This document shows, in pieces, positions 1-7,709 of a stretch of DNA of 61,076 nt. The DNA is from an uncultured Chloroflexota bacterium (GTDB lineage: Bacteria > Chloroflexota > Anaerolineae > Anaerolineales > Anaerolineaceae): positions 1-61,076 of the forward strand of contig CADATZ010000028.1 in NCBI GenBank assembly GCA_902791025.1, in the 5' to 3' direction. Both the position numbers and the translations under genes were made by a program. The notes under the pieces were generated by a model, which saw nothing but the letters and a program-made list of their open reading frames with translations, had not been told where the DNA came from and did not search any database. Every line of letters starts with the position of its first letter. Positions within the stretch are counted from its first letter, which is position 1.

Positions 1-81
1 CATACCGAACCCGGCAGTCAAGCGCGTGTCCGCTGATGGTACTTGGAGGGCGGCCTCCTGGGAGAGTAAGAAATTGCCAAC
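1..81 (+). rRNA. rrf: 5S ribosomal RNA, 3' part
   Basis: The first ~80 bases match the 3' two thirds of a bacterial 5S rRNA: the loop segment CCGAACCCGGCAGTCAAGC, then CTGATGGTACTTGG, then GGGAGAGTAAGAAATTGCC. The 5' end lies before the window. The exact 3' end is set only by eye, because the pairing 5' strand is not visible. A T-run follows within 15 bases (about 87-97), as expected at the end of an rRNA operon. Confidence 0.9.
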
Positions 82-226
82 TTCACTTTTTTTATTTAAA
101 GGCATCTTGATACATCTAAAGACATCTCGAGATAACTTGCTGCATCTCAGGAGTTCCCCAAAAGGAGTTTGAAATAATCCAATTCCATGCGCCCCTCAAT
201 TTTTGAAGCCATTGAAAGGGGATGTA
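82..226. other. AT-rich spacer after the rRNA operon
   Basis: No coding region is supported between the 5S gene and the ABC operon at 445. The spacer holds a T-rich stretch straight after the 5S gene that may end rRNA transcription, then AT-rich sequence. The promoter and operator candidates annotated separately lie at its right-hand end. Confidence 0.5.
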
Positions 227-253
227 TTTTGTCAAAGATAATTATTGACAAAA
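227..253. promoter_or_regulatory. Candidate operator overlapping the -35 box
   Basis: TTTTGTCA (227-234) and TGACAAAA (246-253) form a perfect 8-bp inverted repeat separated by 11 bases. The right half overlaps the TTGACA -35 element at 245-250, so a dimeric regulator bound here would block RNA polymerase. The regulator is unknown. Confidence 0.4.
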
Positions 254-274
254 TAAGGATAGTATAATTATAAT
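245..274 (+). promoter_or_regulatory. Sigma-70-type promoter of the ABC operon
   Basis: TTGACA at 245-250 and TATAAT at 269-274 are separated by 18 bases. The predicted start near 281 would leave a ~165-base leader before the first gene at 445. A second TATAAT at 263 is spaced too closely (12 bases) to pair with the same -35. Confidence 0.6.
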
Positions 275-444
275 TGGAAATAATTAAATATGGTGTATTA
301 ATTAAAAATCAATCTGTGTGATATATAAAATAATATATCGGGTTGTCTGAGTACGATTTCTGATGGTATCAAATTGATACGGATTTGATGACGTGAGAAA
401 TTGGATAGAGATGTTCCCTATAATCCCAAGGAGGAATTACTGTA

Positions 445-1305
445 ATGAAAAAACTTGTTCAAATAGTCTTAGTGCTGATGGCTGCCCTTTCTATTTGTCT
501 GACTGTGTACGCCGATGATGGAGCAGTTCAAAAATATGGCAATATCGGACGGTTGTCCAAACTGAATATCACTGAAGATGAATTGAATGAAGTGCTCAAA
601 GATATCATGGTCAACAGTATCTGCAACAGATATGTGTTCTACGATACGATGACCGATATGCTCATGGCGCTGAACAGAGGCGATATTGTTGTACTGGAAA
701 CCGATCAGAATACCGTGCGATATATCGCATCCAGAAATGATAACATCGTGGATCGTCCGCCATACCTCAATCCGAATAACCTGATGTTCAGTGTATTACT
801 TCGGGGAGAGGACGTTGAGCTTCGCGATCAGATTTCCAACAGCATTGCCGAGATGGAAGAGGACGGCACCATCGAGGAAATGAGACAGCGCTATATCGAG
901 GACGTCATCGTGGGTGATGACCCCGACGTTGTTGTGCCAGAAAAATTTCCGGGTGCCAGGACGATCAAAGTAGCTGTGACCGGAGACCGTCCTCCCATGG
1001 ATTACGTTTCCGCCGGCGGCGAACCTGTGGGCTTTAATACGGCCTTGATTTCTGAAATCGGAAAGCGGCTGGGGATCAACATTGAATTCGTCACCGTGGA
1101 CTGTGGTGCAAGAGGCATAGCACTTGCAACCGGTGTCTGTGACATCGTCTTTTGGATGGAAATCGGTGATTTTGAAAACTGGGAAGGCGCCGATCTTGAG
1201 GATCAACCCGAGAATACCATCGTGACAAAGCCTTATATGTCCGTTCCCCTGTGGTGGGCGGTACTCTCAGATTCCCCTGTGGTGAACGTGTATCGGGAAC
1301 AGTGA
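445..1305 (+). CDS. Amino-acid ABC transporter solute-binding protein with swapped lobes
   Basis: This is a secreted family-3 type solute-binding protein of 286 residues. Residues 1-23 are a signal peptide ending in VYA. The usual order of this family is lobe I (N-terminal strand, ligand clamp) and then lobe II. Here residues ~30-155 look like lobe II: a DTMTDMLMALNRGDIVVLE segment, then an ELRDQISNSIAEMEEDGTIE helix typical of the family's C-terminus. Residues ~172-275 look like lobe I: TIKVAVTGDRPPMDYV, GFNTALISEIGKRLGINIEF, and the late PYMSVPLWWAVL strand. A strong Shine-Dalgarno (AAGGAGG) precedes the ATG. It starts an operon with the permease and ATPase that follow. Ligand unknown; a polar amino acid is the family expectation. 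The lobe order is read by eye. Confidence 0.75.
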   Translation: MKKLVQIVLVLMAALSICLTVYADDGAVQKYGNIGRLSKLNITEDELNEVLKDIMVNSICNRYVFYDTMTDMLMALNRGDIVVLETDQNTVRYIASRNDNIVDRPPYLNPNNLMFSVLLRGEDVELRDQISNSIAEMEEDGTIEEMRQRYIEDVIVGDDPDVVVPEKFPGARTIKVAVTGDRPPMDYVSAGGEPVGFNTALISEIGKRLGINIEFVTVDCGARGIALATGVCDIVFWMEIGDFENWEGADLEDQPENTIVTKPYMSVPLWWAVLSDSPVVNVYREQ

Positions 1306-1355
1306 CCGCAGCGGTATGATTTGCGGCCGCCAATCGTTACAAGGATGAAATATTT

Positions 1356-2033
1356 ATGACATTACAGGAAAAGCTTTACAAAATTTTGATCCAGGGTGGA
1401 TCATGGAAGGTCATCCTGAACGGATTGTGGGTGACGATACAAATCTCCGCTCTTTCCCTTTTATTCGGAACGATCCTTGGGGCTTTGATTTGCCTGCTGC
1501 GGACACGGAAAAATCCGTTTCTCCGCGGTATAGCTTCCGTTTATATTGCCGTTCTTCGCGGTACACCGGTTCTGATGCTCCTGCTGCTGCTTTATTATGG
1601 CGTATTTGCCAAAGCAGGCATCAAACCGGTAATGGTGGCTGTGATCACCTTTTCTCTGAACGTTTCCGCTCATGTGGCTGAGCTGCTGAGGGCTGCAATG
1701 CAAGCCACAGATCACGGACAGGCGGAAGCTGCCCGGACGCTGGGATTTTCAGCATGGGAAACATTCCGCCTCATTACCCTCCCGCAGATGCTGCATATTG
1801 CAAAACCTGTTTACCAGTCCACGATCACAAACCTGATCCAGTGGACCAGCGTGGTAGGTTATGTCACCATTACAGATTTGACACGTGTCATCAACAATAT
1901 TGCATCCCGTACCATGCAGCCGCTGATCACCATTATCATCGGTATGCTGATCTACCTGGCCCTTTCCTATATTGTTTACGGTATTTTCAAATTGACAGAC
2001 CGTGCTGAGAAGAAAAGGAGGGGAGAAGCATGA
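1356..2033 (+). CDS. Polar amino-acid ABC transporter permease (HisM/GlnP type)
   Basis: This 225-residue integral membrane protein is of the His/Glu/Gln/Arg-type permease family and forms the membrane channel of the ABC importer. The first hydrophobic segment lies at about residues 19-48, and several more follow. The cytoplasmic EAA loop that contacts the ATPase is clear (AEAARTLGFSAWETFRLITL, roughly residues 128-147). Length is normal for the family. The gene lies 50 bases after the binding-protein gene, and its end overlaps the ATPase start by 4 bases, so translation is probably coupled. Only one permease gene is present, suggesting a homodimeric channel. Confidence 0.9.
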   Translation: MTLQEKLYKILIQGGSWKVILNGLWVTIQISALSLLFGTILGALICLLRTRKNPFLRGIASVYIAVLRGTPVLMLLLLLYYGVFAKAGIKPVMVAVITFSLNVSAHVAELLRAAMQATDHGQAEAARTLGFSAWETFRLITLPQMLHIAKPVYQSTITNLIQWTSVVGYVTITDLTRVINNIASRTMQPLITIIIGMLIYLALSYIVYGIFKLTDRAEKKRRGEA

Positions 2034-3124
2034 GCCTCATTGAAGTAAAAGGATTGAGAAAATCATTTGGCAGCCTCGAAGTACTGAAAGGGGTGGATCT
2101 GAATGTTGAGCAGGGAGAGCGTATCGCCATTATCGGCGGGTCCGGCTGTGGGAAGAGTGTATTTCTCCGTTCTCTGGTGCGTCTGGAACAACCTGATGCA
2201 GGACAAATCTTCATTGACGGTCAGGAAATTACCGCAAAAGGCGCGGATGTAGACAAGATCCGACGCTCTGCGGGGATGGTATTCCAGAAGTTCCATTTGT
2301 TTTCCGAAATGGATGTGATGGACAATCTCTGTCTTGCGCCGACCCGTCTCAAGTCGATGCCCCGGGAAGAAGCTGAGGCAAAGGCTATGGATCTGCTTGC
2401 TCAGGTCGGTCTTGCCAACCGTGCGCACGCCTGGCCGACTGTGCTTTCCGGTGGACAACAGCAGCGTATCGCTATATGCCGCTGCCTGATGATGGAACCA
2501 AAGGTGCTGCTGTTTGATGAACCAACCAGCGCGCTGGATCCGACAATGGTCGGCGAGGTGCTGGCAGTGATCCGAATGCTGGCTAAGCGGGATTTGAGCA
2601 TGCTGATCGTTACGCATGAGATGAACTTTGCCCGTGAGGTTGCCAACCGTGTATTGTTCTTCGCTGACGGCGGTATTTATGAACAGGGTACGCCTGACCA
2701 GATCTTCGACCATCCACAGAAGGAAAAAACAATCGCGTTTATCAACAAAATCAAGTTCTTCTCCTTTGAAATCACAGAAAAACAATTCGACCTGATGGTA
2801 CTTCAGGGCGGCATCCAGACATTTGGCGAAAAGTACGGACTGACGACAAAAGAAATCTACCGGCTGCAGATCTGCTGCGAAGAGCTGATCTACGAGATGC
2901 TGGAGCATAGTTATCCGAATGAAGCTCATGTCGAGCTCAGTCTGAACATCTCTTACTCTGAAACTGACGGATCGCGCAGAATTGAATTTACCTGCGGAGG
3001 TGCGGCTTATAATCCTTTCGCTCAGGACGATGAAGGACTGAGTGTAACGATTTTGAAAAATATGTCAAAGGAAATCAATTACGACTATATAAACGGACAA
3101 AACCTTTTCAAAATCACGTTGTGA
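2030..3124 (+). CDS. Amino-acid ABC transporter ATPase fused to an RsbW/GHKL-like domain
   Basis: Residues 1-240 are a standard GlnQ-type ATPase: Walker A GGSGCGKS (36-43), signature LSGGQQQR (139-146), Walker B LLFDEPTSALD (160-170) and H-loop His at ~196. Family members normally stop near residue 245. This protein continues for ~120 residues that read like an anti-sigma/serine kinase ATPase fold: an N-box-like EELIYEMLEH (284-293), a G1-like CGGAAYNPF (322-330), then a DEGLSVTILKNMSKEINYDY tail and a final NLFKITL strand. The N-box Asn is replaced (Glu or Tyr), so ATP binding by this second domain is doubtful. A good Shine-Dalgarno (AGGAGGGGAG) precedes the start. The fused domain may regulate transport or bind a partner; this is inference. 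Confidence 0.88.
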   Translation: MSLIEVKGLRKSFGSLEVLKGVDLNVEQGERIAIIGGSGCGKSVFLRSLVRLEQPDAGQIFIDGQEITAKGADVDKIRRSAGMVFQKFHLFSEMDVMDNLCLAPTRLKSMPREEAEAKAMDLLAQVGLANRAHAWPTVLSGGQQQRIAICRCLMMEPKVLLFDEPTSALDPTMVGEVLAVIRMLAKRDLSMLIVTHEMNFAREVANRVLFFADGGIYEQGTPDQIFDHPQKEKTIAFINKIKFFSFEITEKQFDLMVLQGGIQTFGEKYGLTTKEIYRLQICCEELIYEMLEHSYPNEAHVELSLNISYSETDGSRRIEFTCGGAAYNPFAQDDEGLSVTILKNMSKEINYDYINGQNLFKITL

Positions 3125-3188
3125 TCCGGATCATCAGCATCCGGTCAGACTTCTTTTATTTGCTTATTCAGGGAGGTATCTCGTGTAT

Positions 3189-3257
3189 CCTGCCTCGAAG
3201 CAGGCGAAGCTCCTGCTCTGAATCCAATCGAGCGAAGCTCGCACCTTACAGAGCAGG
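3189..3257. repeat. Nested hairpin element behind the ABC operon
   Basis: Three inverted repeats sit close together: CCTGC..GCAGG (3189-3204), CCTGCTCTG (3212-3220) pairing with CAGAGCAGG (3249-3257), and, inside the latter, CGAGC-GAA-GCTCG (3229-3241). Together they could fold into a branched structure. The GCGAAGC loop motif recurs in the other palindromes of this window. No reading frame is supported here. Confidence 0.5.
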
Positions 3258-3300
3258 TTAATCAGCCTCGTGCTCTTTATCACATTTTAAAACATTTGTC

Positions 3301-3328
3301 AACCGCCAATATTGGCGGTTTTCTTTTA
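3301..3328 (+). terminator. Rho-independent terminator of the ABC operon
   Basis: AACCGCCAAT/ATTGGCGGTT is a perfect 20-base palindrome followed by TTCTTTT. It lies 177 bases beyond the ATPase stop codon. Confidence 0.8.
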
Positions 3329-3349
3329 AAAATATTTGCATATACTTTG

Positions 3350-3399
3350 ATAAACAAAACCGTGACGGTTCCGCGTACGGGGTACGCGTTAACCGTCAC
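3350..3399 (-). terminator. Rho-independent terminator of ssb
   Basis: GTGACGGTT (3362-3370) pairs with AACCGTCAC (3391-3399), with a second inner stem CGCGTAC/GTACGCG. On the minus strand it is followed by GTTTTGTTTATC. It begins 10 bases after the ssb stop codon. Confidence 0.75.
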
Positions 3400-3408
3400 C
3401 GATATGGA

Positions 3409-3807
3409 TCAAAACGGAATATCTATTTCTTCAATATTTTCAAGACCTTCAATAGCAGGTCCGGTGGAAGGTTTCTCTCCGCCGCCGATGAGCTGTATCT
3501 TTTCCGCGGTGATGTCGTAGCTTGCGGCCATGGTGCCGTCGCGTTTTTGATAGACTTTCGGTCCGCCGGTGGTGGGGTCTGGGGAAAGTCTGCCTTCCAC
3601 CAGCAGCACAGTGCCCTTATGCACGTACTGCGTAACGATATCCGAAAGAGATCCAAAGGCAGTGATCCGCGGCCAAATTGTTATCTTTTTGTCCTTACTC
3701 TTGATATCGACAGCCAAATTGAACGACGCCAATTTCAGGCCGCTCATTGTCGTTTTTGCTTCCGGTTCAGCGCCAACCCGTCCGACAAGTGTTATGCTGT
3801 GAAACAT
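3409..3807 (-). CDS. ssb: Single-stranded DNA-binding protein
   Basis: This 132-residue OB-fold protein binds single-stranded DNA in replication and repair. The N-terminus MFHSITLVGRVGAEPE is the classic SSB opening, followed by FNLAVDIKSK and the LLVEGRLSPDP strand. The C-terminus ends EEIDIPF, the conserved acidic tip that recruits partner proteins. It is shorter than E. coli SSB (178) because the flexible linker is brief. A Shine-Dalgarno (AGAGGAGAAG) precedes the start. It is monocistronic, with its own terminator. It may be a secondary SSB, since ribosomal-protein neighbours (rpsF, rpsR) are absent. Confidence 0.9.
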   Translation of the reverse strand: MFHSITLVGRVGAEPEAKTTMSGLKLASFNLAVDIKSKDKKITIWPRITAFGSLSDIVTQYVHKGTVLLVEGRLSPDPTTGGPKVYQKRDGTMAASYDITAEKIQLIGGGEKPSTGPAIEGLENIEEIDIPF

Positions 3808-3868
3808 CTTCTCCTCTTTTCTTTATCTCTCACAAGTATGATAAGCGTGTGAAATATATCAAATATCC

Positions 3869-3889
3869 GCCTCAATCGCTGAGACGGAT
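3869..3889 (-). terminator. Possible weak terminator
   Basis: CCGCCTCA/TGAGACGG forms an 8-bp stem with a 5-base loop. Read on the minus strand it is followed by an A/T-rich run rather than a pure T-tract. It lies between the end of the minus-strand cyclotransferase-like gene and ssb. Confidence 0.35.
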
Positions 3890-3977
3890 ACTCATTATAA
3901 TATGGTTTTATTGTTTTGAAACGTGCCTATTCAGAATTCAGCGCCGCGCAAGAGGACAAGGTTGAATTCGTCACGCC

Positions 3978-4853
3978 TCAGTTATGAAGGCACATGGTAA
4001 GATAAAGATTTGCCTCTGCTTCAGTGAAGCCGTTTTCTTCGGTCAGGGCCTTTGAAATCAGGGTAATGTAGGCATCGTCCGGGGCGTTAAAGGGGTGACG
4101 AGTCTCGGATGTCATCGTGTAAATCGGCGTGCCGTCGGTGTGGATGCCGAGGGCATAAATCCGTCCATACCACTTTGAGCTTGGCCCTTCCTGATCCTGG
4201 ATCTCCATCAGCTGCTGACGGGTGACTTTGTACATGCGCATGAAGGTTCTCCCGAGGGTATTGGGATCGTAGAAGGCTACGCCTTTGCGATTCCATCTGC
4301 TGCTGTTATTTCCGAAATACATCTGCCCGGGGAACCAGGCGCGCTCATCATTTTCGGAAATTAGTCGGTTGTTTTTGCAGCCATCTTCCTTTCTGCCGTT
4401 TTCTTTGCAATACGTACCCTCTATATAATGCAGGAAGCGCTCTTTGCTGAGGTTGGATCCGTACCCGGCATACCAGACGATATCTTCATCGTCTTTGATC
4501 CAGGGTTCGCGCATCATTTTGCCTGCCGGTTCATGCAAATAAATATATGTCCAGGCTTGCTGCGGACCGGTGCTGCTGTCTACCATGACAAGTTTCCGTC
4601 GATAGAGGTCGCCTTCTCCTTCATAGCGATCCAGACTGGCAAAATCATCGTCATGGATGCGGTAAAGCTCGCCTTCCACCCATTCTCCGCTCTTTGCGAT
4701 GATTCCCGGATAGCGCCCGAGATCATACATCGCGTAATCTTTCAAAATCGCTTTGCCAAGGAAGGAAGCGCCGGCAAGCATATCTTCCGCGCTCCCGTTC
4801 CGCATCAGTGTACCGTAGACGAACAACATTTGACCTTGAACTGTAGTTTTCAT
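3978..4853 (-). CDS. Tandem two-domain gamma-glutamylcyclotransferase-like protein
   Basis: This 291-residue protein contains two copies of the GGCT/AIG2-like fold. Domain 1 (~residues 9-110) has FVYGTLMRNG, with the YGTL substrate-binding loop at 13-16, and LDRYEGE with the expected catalytic Glu near 78-80. Domain 2 (~126-285) has WYAGYGSNLSKERF and EIQDQEGPSSKWYGRIY, again with a candidate Glu. Single-domain family members are 110-180 residues long. The family cleaves gamma-glutamyl amines or dipeptides, releasing pyroglutamate; the substrate here is unknown. A good Shine-Dalgarno (AAAAGGAGAAAAG) precedes the start. The tandem organisation is seen directly; activity of both halves is inference. 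Confidence 0.75.
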   Translation of the reverse strand: MKTTVQGQMLFVYGTLMRNGSAEDMLAGASFLGKAILKDYAMYDLGRYPGIIAKSGEWVEGELYRIHDDDFASLDRYEGEGDLYRRKLVMVDSSTGPQQAWTYIYLHEPAGKMMREPWIKDDEDIVWYAGYGSNLSKERFLHYIEGTYCKENGRKEDGCKNNRLISENDERAWFPGQMYFGNNSSRWNRKGVAFYDPNTLGRTFMRMYKVTRQQLMEIQDQEGPSSKWYGRIYALGIHTDGTPIYTMTSETRHPFNAPDDAYITLISKALTEENGFTEAEANLYLTMCLHN

Positions 4854-4931
4854 GTTTCTTTTCTCCTTTTGTTTTTATGTTTGTATTGTAATAAAAAGGA
4901 GCAATGCCGTGTGGAAACTCAGTTTCCAGTT

Positions 4932-5927
4932 TTAATGGAGTCCGTCTATGGAATATGCGATTTGAGTGATTTCATTTTTATTCAGCGTTATTTCACCCTG
5001 ATCGGACTGGATTGTGTAATTATTGGGACCGGATTGATGTAAAAGTCTGCAATTTGTATATATGTGTTTCTCATTTCCATCCCGAGCCTCCACGCAGAAT
5101 GGAATCATGTTCTTGGTCGTGTAAAACATTTTATTGATATCCGTACTAAGCACACGTTCAGTGTAAAAATGGCTATTGTCCGGGGTTTTCAGATTCTCAT
5201 ACCATGTGATATCCTCAAGGAGCAGATTGCGCATGACCTCAGGAACTCTCTTTTTCGCGTAATTTGAGAGCTGCTCCCAGATATTTGCAGCTGTTATTTT
5301 TGCAGCGTCGCCAAAAAGCGGGTCTTCACTCATTTGTCTGAGCCCTTTTAGCATGGTAATAAGCTGCGTTACATTCGAAGTCAGGAACAGTGGATGGGCT
5401 GTGGATTCAAAGACGAGCGTGTCTTTATTATTACTGTCTACTGCCGGAATTTTGAATTTTCTCTTACAAACCTGAAGGGGATCATTATCTTCCCCTGTGA
5501 GTTTTTTTATGTCATTCTTAATAGTTTTTGGGTCTACCCAGAGAATGTCAGGCAGGTCTGAAATTTTCCGGTTGGGTTCGTGGAAATATTTCGCGATAAA
5601 CATAAGACGTTCAAAAGTGTTGGAGACTGGAATCGGCGGAAAGGTGACTTTAGCAGATATCCCTTTTGATTGGAGAAACTCGAGGAATCTCTTGTAAACT
5701 TCAATTGCCGCATCCTTATTTCTTTTGATAGGTTGGACGGTGCTGCGAAAGTTGTATTCCAGATATTCCGGGTTTTCATAGAGTGTTTGTTTTTTAAACC
5801 CGTTAGGATTATCTTCAGAAAATAATTTCTTTACGGCTTCCACTTTCATGGGAGCATTATATTTTCCGTTCTTCTCATAATTTTCAATAAATTCGTCAAT
5901 GTACGCATCCATTAATTTCTTATCCAT
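4932..5927 (-). CDS. Unrecognised protein, possibly an HTH/WYL-like regulator
   Basis: I do not recognise this 331-residue cytosolic protein with confidence. Residues ~105-140 (RLMFIAKYFHE..ISDLPDILWVDPKTIKNDIKKL) read like a helix-turn-helix of DeoR/WYL-type regulators. The last ~60 residues (a strand-rich segment ending ITLNKNEITQIAYS) could be a degenerate WYL-type sensor. The WYL signature itself is not visible. The N-terminal 90 residues are charged and helical. GC content is lower than in the neighbours, hinting at recent acquisition. A Shine-Dalgarno (GGAGG) lies just upstream of the start. Alternatives: a conserved protein of unknown function without DNA binding. Confidence 0.5.
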   Translation of the reverse strand: MDKKLMDAYIDEFIENYEKNGKYNAPMKVEAVKKLFSEDNPNGFKKQTLYENPEYLEYNFRSTVQPIKRNKDAAIEVYKRFLEFLQSKGISAKVTFPPIPVSNTFERLMFIAKYFHEPNRKISDLPDILWVDPKTIKNDIKKLTGEDNDPLQVCKRKFKIPAVDSNNKDTLVFESTAHPLFLTSNVTQLITMLKGLRQMSEDPLFGDAAKITAANIWEQLSNYAKKRVPEVMRNLLLEDITWYENLKTPDNSHFYTERVLSTDINKMFYTTKNMIPFCVEARDGNEKHIYTNCRLLHQSGPNNYTIQSDQGEITLNKNEITQIAYSIDGLH

Positions 5928-6018
5928 TTTTCCTCCATGATATGTGATTTTAGACCGATGTCGTGAAAGCAGGAGCTTTTGTGTGAGGTGTTGGTTTGTT
6001 TTGGTGGGGTAATTTTTT

Positions 6019-6048
6019 CGGGACAGTCGCCTTTTGCAGCAGTCCCCG
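6019..6048. repeat. GGGAC..GTCCC hairpin (family 2)
   Basis: CGGGACAGTCGCC and GCAGCAGTCCCCG flank a short T-rich loop and pair imperfectly. The sequence closely matches the inverted pair at 19276-19350, making it a dispersed copy. It lies between the TetR gene and the 4932-5927 gene. Confidence 0.6.
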
Positions 6049-6061
6049 TGAACGATTCCGA

Positions 6062-6586
6062 TCAGGTGTTTTTGAGGATGTTCATGACGCTTTCGAGGCG
6101 GGACATGAATTCTTCGGGCGGGAGGACCGGGGTGTTCTTCAGCCAGCGGAGAATGGCTGCCTGGATGGCGTCGGTGAAAAATTCCACGAAATAGCGGGAA
6201 TCCTCCATGGACTTAAACTGATCCCGCATGATCTCCGGCAGGACGGAACCGATGGACGCGGCAAAATAATCACGGAAGGAATTCTGACCTTCCACCTGCA
6301 GCGCATTCGTGTAGAATGCTCTTTCGGAGTAAAGATATTTGCAGATATCCGAAAGCAGTTCCCAGCCGGAATTGTAATTCTGGACCTTCATCATCTCCAG
6401 AAATTCCGTTTGATAGATCCAGTTCACCAGGTCATATTTATCTTTAAAGTGGTAATAAAACGTTTTGCGGTTCATTCCGCAGTGTTCACAAATATCACCG
6501 ACACTGATTTTTGCGAAAGGTTTTTCCCGCATCAGTGTTTTCATGGTTTCCGCCATTGTGGTTTTCGTGATATTTGAATAAGACAT
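6062..6586 (-). CDS. TetR/AcrR-family transcriptional regulator
   Basis: This is a 174-residue regulator. The N-terminal ~55 residues carry the TetR helix-turn-helix: FAKISVGDICEHCGMNRKTFYYHFKDKYDLVNWIY, with recognition helix MNRKTFYYHF. The remaining helical domain resembles the DhaS-type C-terminal domain, and no cysteine-based sensor is apparent. It is divergent from prs, with ~150 bases between, which contain an inverted repeat that may be its own operator. Its target is unknown; autoregulation is the usual pattern. Confidence 0.85.
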   Translation of the reverse strand: MSYSNITKTTMAETMKTLMREKPFAKISVGDICEHCGMNRKTFYYHFKDKYDLVNWIYQTEFLEMMKVQNYNSGWELLSDICKYLYSERAFYTNALQVEGQNSFRDYFAASIGSVLPEIMRDQFKSMEDSRYFVEFFTDAIQAAILRWLKNTPVLPPEEFMSRLESVMNILKNT

Positions 6587-6641
6587 ACTTCCCTCATTTT
6601 TAAGTATACAACAAATTTGAGAACCTTTTTCAGAGGCATAA

Positions 6642-6660
6642 CCTGATTTCTAATTTCAGG
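6642..6660. promoter_or_regulatory. Candidate TetR operator between divergent genes
   Basis: CCTGA (6642-6646) and TCAGG (6656-6660) form an inverted repeat in the tetR-prs intergenic region. A longer-range inverted pair, AAGTATA (6602) and TATACTT (6680), flanks it. Both are plausible regulator sites, but neither is proven. Confidence 0.3.
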
Positions 6661-6735
6661 AAAATAACTTTAACTATGCTATACTTATGTCAGACAAAAG
6701 GCAGTAGCAATTTTTTTCTTTGTAAAGGGAGCAGC

Positions 6736-7707
6736 ATGGGACAGTATGGTGATATCAAGCTCTTCAGCGGGAATGGGAATCTTCCGCTTGCGGAGGGCGT
6801 AGCGAATTATCTGGGCATGGAGTTGTGCGGCCGACAGATCATCGAATTCCCCAATGAAAACCTTTTTGTAAAGCTGGACCGCAGTGTGCGCGGACAGGAT
6901 TGTTATGCGATCCAATCCACGTCTCGTCCGGTGAACCGTAACCTGATGGAGCTTTTGATCCTGCTCCAGACGCTTTACCTTGATTTTGCCGCGCGGCTGA
7001 CGGCAGTGGTGCCTTATATGTGCTATGCACGTTCCGACAAAAAAGATCAGCCGCGTGTTCCGATCACCGCCCGTCTGGTCGCGGATATGATCGAAGTTGC
7101 CGGTACCAACCGCTACATTCTGATGAACCTGCATGCCGGTCAGATTCAGGGTTTCTTCAAGATCCCCGGTGATGTTCTGACCGCTTATCACATGCTGACG
7201 GATGACATGAAGCAGAAAATCGCCATGAAAAAGGTGAAGGATCCTGTTGTGGTCTCCGCGGATCTGGGCTTTGCGAAACAGGCCCGCAACATCGCCGAAG
7301 AGCTGGGGATCCCGCTGGCATTTATCGAGAAACGCCGCTCCGGCAATGATGCGAATGCCAAGGCGCTTTCCGTTATCGGTGATGTACAGGGACATGACTG
7401 CATCCTGTGTGATGACGAAGTCGACACCGCCGGTTCCATGTCTAATGACATCAACCTGCTGATCGACAGTGGCGCGACAAGTGTCCATACGTACTTCGTT
7501 CACCCGGTGTTCTCCGGTCCGGCAGTTGACCGTCTGACCGGTACCAAAGCCACACAGTTCACGACAACGGATTCTATTGAAGTTCCGGAAAAGGACTTCA
7601 AACGCTTTGGTGGCCGTCTGAACATCATCTCCGTAGCGAGCCTGTTGGGTGAGGTGATCTCCCGCGTGAACCGCGGTGTGAGTGTCGGCAGTCTTTTCCA
7701 CGAATAA
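6736..7707 (+). CDS. prs: Ribose-phosphate pyrophosphokinase
   Basis: It makes PRPP from ribose 5-phosphate and ATP for nucleotide, His and Trp synthesis. The start is placed at the ATG at 6736 because an AAGGGAG ribosome site lies 7 bases upstream; a longer frame from 6676 adds 20 unlikely residues. This gives 323 residues, close to the usual 310-320. Visible motifs are LFSGNGNLPLAEGVANYLG near the N-terminus, the flexible catalytic loop YARSDKKDQPRVPITA, and the PRPP-binding loop CDDEVDTAGSM. The loop and flag deviate from the standard YARQDRK form, as in divergent bacterial paralogues. mutM follows after 2 bases, so the two genes are probably cotranscribed. Confidence 0.9.
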   Translation: MGQYGDIKLFSGNGNLPLAEGVANYLGMELCGRQIIEFPNENLFVKLDRSVRGQDCYAIQSTSRPVNRNLMELLILLQTLYLDFAARLTAVVPYMCYARSDKKDQPRVPITARLVADMIEVAGTNRYILMNLHAGQIQGFFKIPGDVLTAYHMLTDDMKQKIAMKKVKDPVVVSADLGFAKQARNIAEELGIPLAFIEKRRSGNDANAKALSVIGDVQGHDCILCDDEVDTAGSMSNDINLLIDSGATSVHTYFVHPVFSGPAVDRLTGTKATQFTTTDSIEVPEKDFKRFGGRLNIISVASLLGEVISRVNRGVSVGSLFHE

Positions 7708-7709
7708 AT

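Noticed and set aside
6685..7701. Long antisense frame opposite prs
   Set aside because: It lies entirely under a well-conserved prs gene, and its translation has no recognisable motifs. High GC third positions cause such shadows.
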